A stretch of 12,791 bases of DNA, from assembly GCF_040298565.1 (NCBI RefSeq), contig NZ_JBEPAK010000205.1:1-12791 (forward strand). The letters run 5' to 3'. Source of the DNA: Kitasatospora sp040298565. Lineage in GTDB: Bacteria > Actinomycetota > Actinomycetes > Streptomycetales > Streptomycetaceae. Below, in pieces: positions 12,760-12,791 of this stretch (within the stretch, counting starts at the first letter, position 1; every line of letters begins with the position of its first letter). The position numbers and the translations under genes are program-made. The notes under the pieces were generated by a model. It was not told the origin of the DNA. It worked only from the letters and a program-made list of their open reading frames with translations, and ran no database searches.

Positions 12760-12791
12760 CGCTCGTCCTCGACATCCGTCGAGGACGAGCG
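12760..12791. terminator. Perfect 14-bp hairpin at the window end
   Basis: CGCTCGTCCTCGAC (12760-12773) pairs perfectly with GTCGAGGACGAGCG (12778-12791) around a 4-base loop ATCC. It could terminate a gene entering from the right on the - strand. The last paired base is the last base of the window, so the structure may extend further. Confidence 0.5.

Larger units (their letters stand above)
12039..12791. other. Intergenic end region, no supported gene
   Basis: Over 750 bases without a frame that combines a start, a ribosome binding site, codon bias and recognisable protein sequence. What can be seen is a purine tract, a strong hairpin, an inverted repeat and a terminal hairpin, each listed separately. 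An ATG at 12749, 13 bases after GGGGAGA, opens a frame that runs off the end after 14 codons (MPVAARPRHPSRTS). It overlaps the terminal hairpin and is too short to judge. Confidence 0.6.

Noticed and set aside
12749..12791. Possible start of a gene running off the right edge
   Set aside because: Only 14 codons, ribosome binding site too far away, and overlapped by a perfect hairpin.
1..12791. tRNA, rRNA, CRISPR arrays and complete insertion sequences
   Set aside because: No cloverleaf, regularly spaced repeat or transposase with ends was seen on either strand by eye.

Overview
The window is high-GC actinomycete DNA, most likely from Streptomyces or a close relative. G/C dominates the third codon position, GTG starts and GTGA/ATGA stop-start overlaps are common, one rare TTA codon sits in a regulatory-type gene, and an AfsA-family (A-factor synthase-like) gene is present. 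It splits into a decayed left part, a tight biosynthetic operon, a separate transporter gene and a gene-poor right end.

Left part (1-2617): I find no intact gene of recognisable family. There are coding-like patches broken by frameshifts: two unidentified remnants on the + strand (213-571, 577-1129) and a frameshifted secreted peptidoglycan-binding protein on the - strand (1716-1298). A good ribosome binding site and ATG at 2617 (- strand) lead into a reading frame that shifts back and forth, probably another dead gene. About 100 bases with short palindromes separate it from the operon.

Core (2719-11117, + strand): seven genes run head to tail, and all six junctions overlap by 4 or 8 bases, so this is very probably one translationally coupled operon. 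In order: an AfsA-like double-hotdog protein, a membrane isoprenylcysteine-methyltransferase-like enzyme, a nitroreductase-family flavoprotein, a 961-residue PEP-synthase-like phosphotransferase, a cytochrome P450, a UbiA-type membrane prenyltransferase and a ketosynthase-III-like acyltransferase. I infer that they build a small acylated and/or prenylated molecule, possibly a signal of the gamma-butyrolactone/butenolide kind. I do not recognise the set as a characterised cluster. Several members depart from family norms: the AfsA domains are in reversed order, the phosphotransferase lacks the PEP-synthase barrel and looks like rifampin phosphotransferase in layout, and the KASIII has Cys-His but not the usual Asn. 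The first gene carries an in-frame TTA codon, so the operon could depend on the bldA tRNA.

Right part (11118-12791): a hairpin follows the operon, then a TauE/SafE (TSUP) permease gene with its own ribosome binding site. The last 750 bases hold no gene I can support. They hold a 56-base purine tract with GGGGA repeats, a 14-bp-stem hairpin that looks like a terminator, an inverted repeat, and a perfect 14-bp hairpin ending on the last base of the window.
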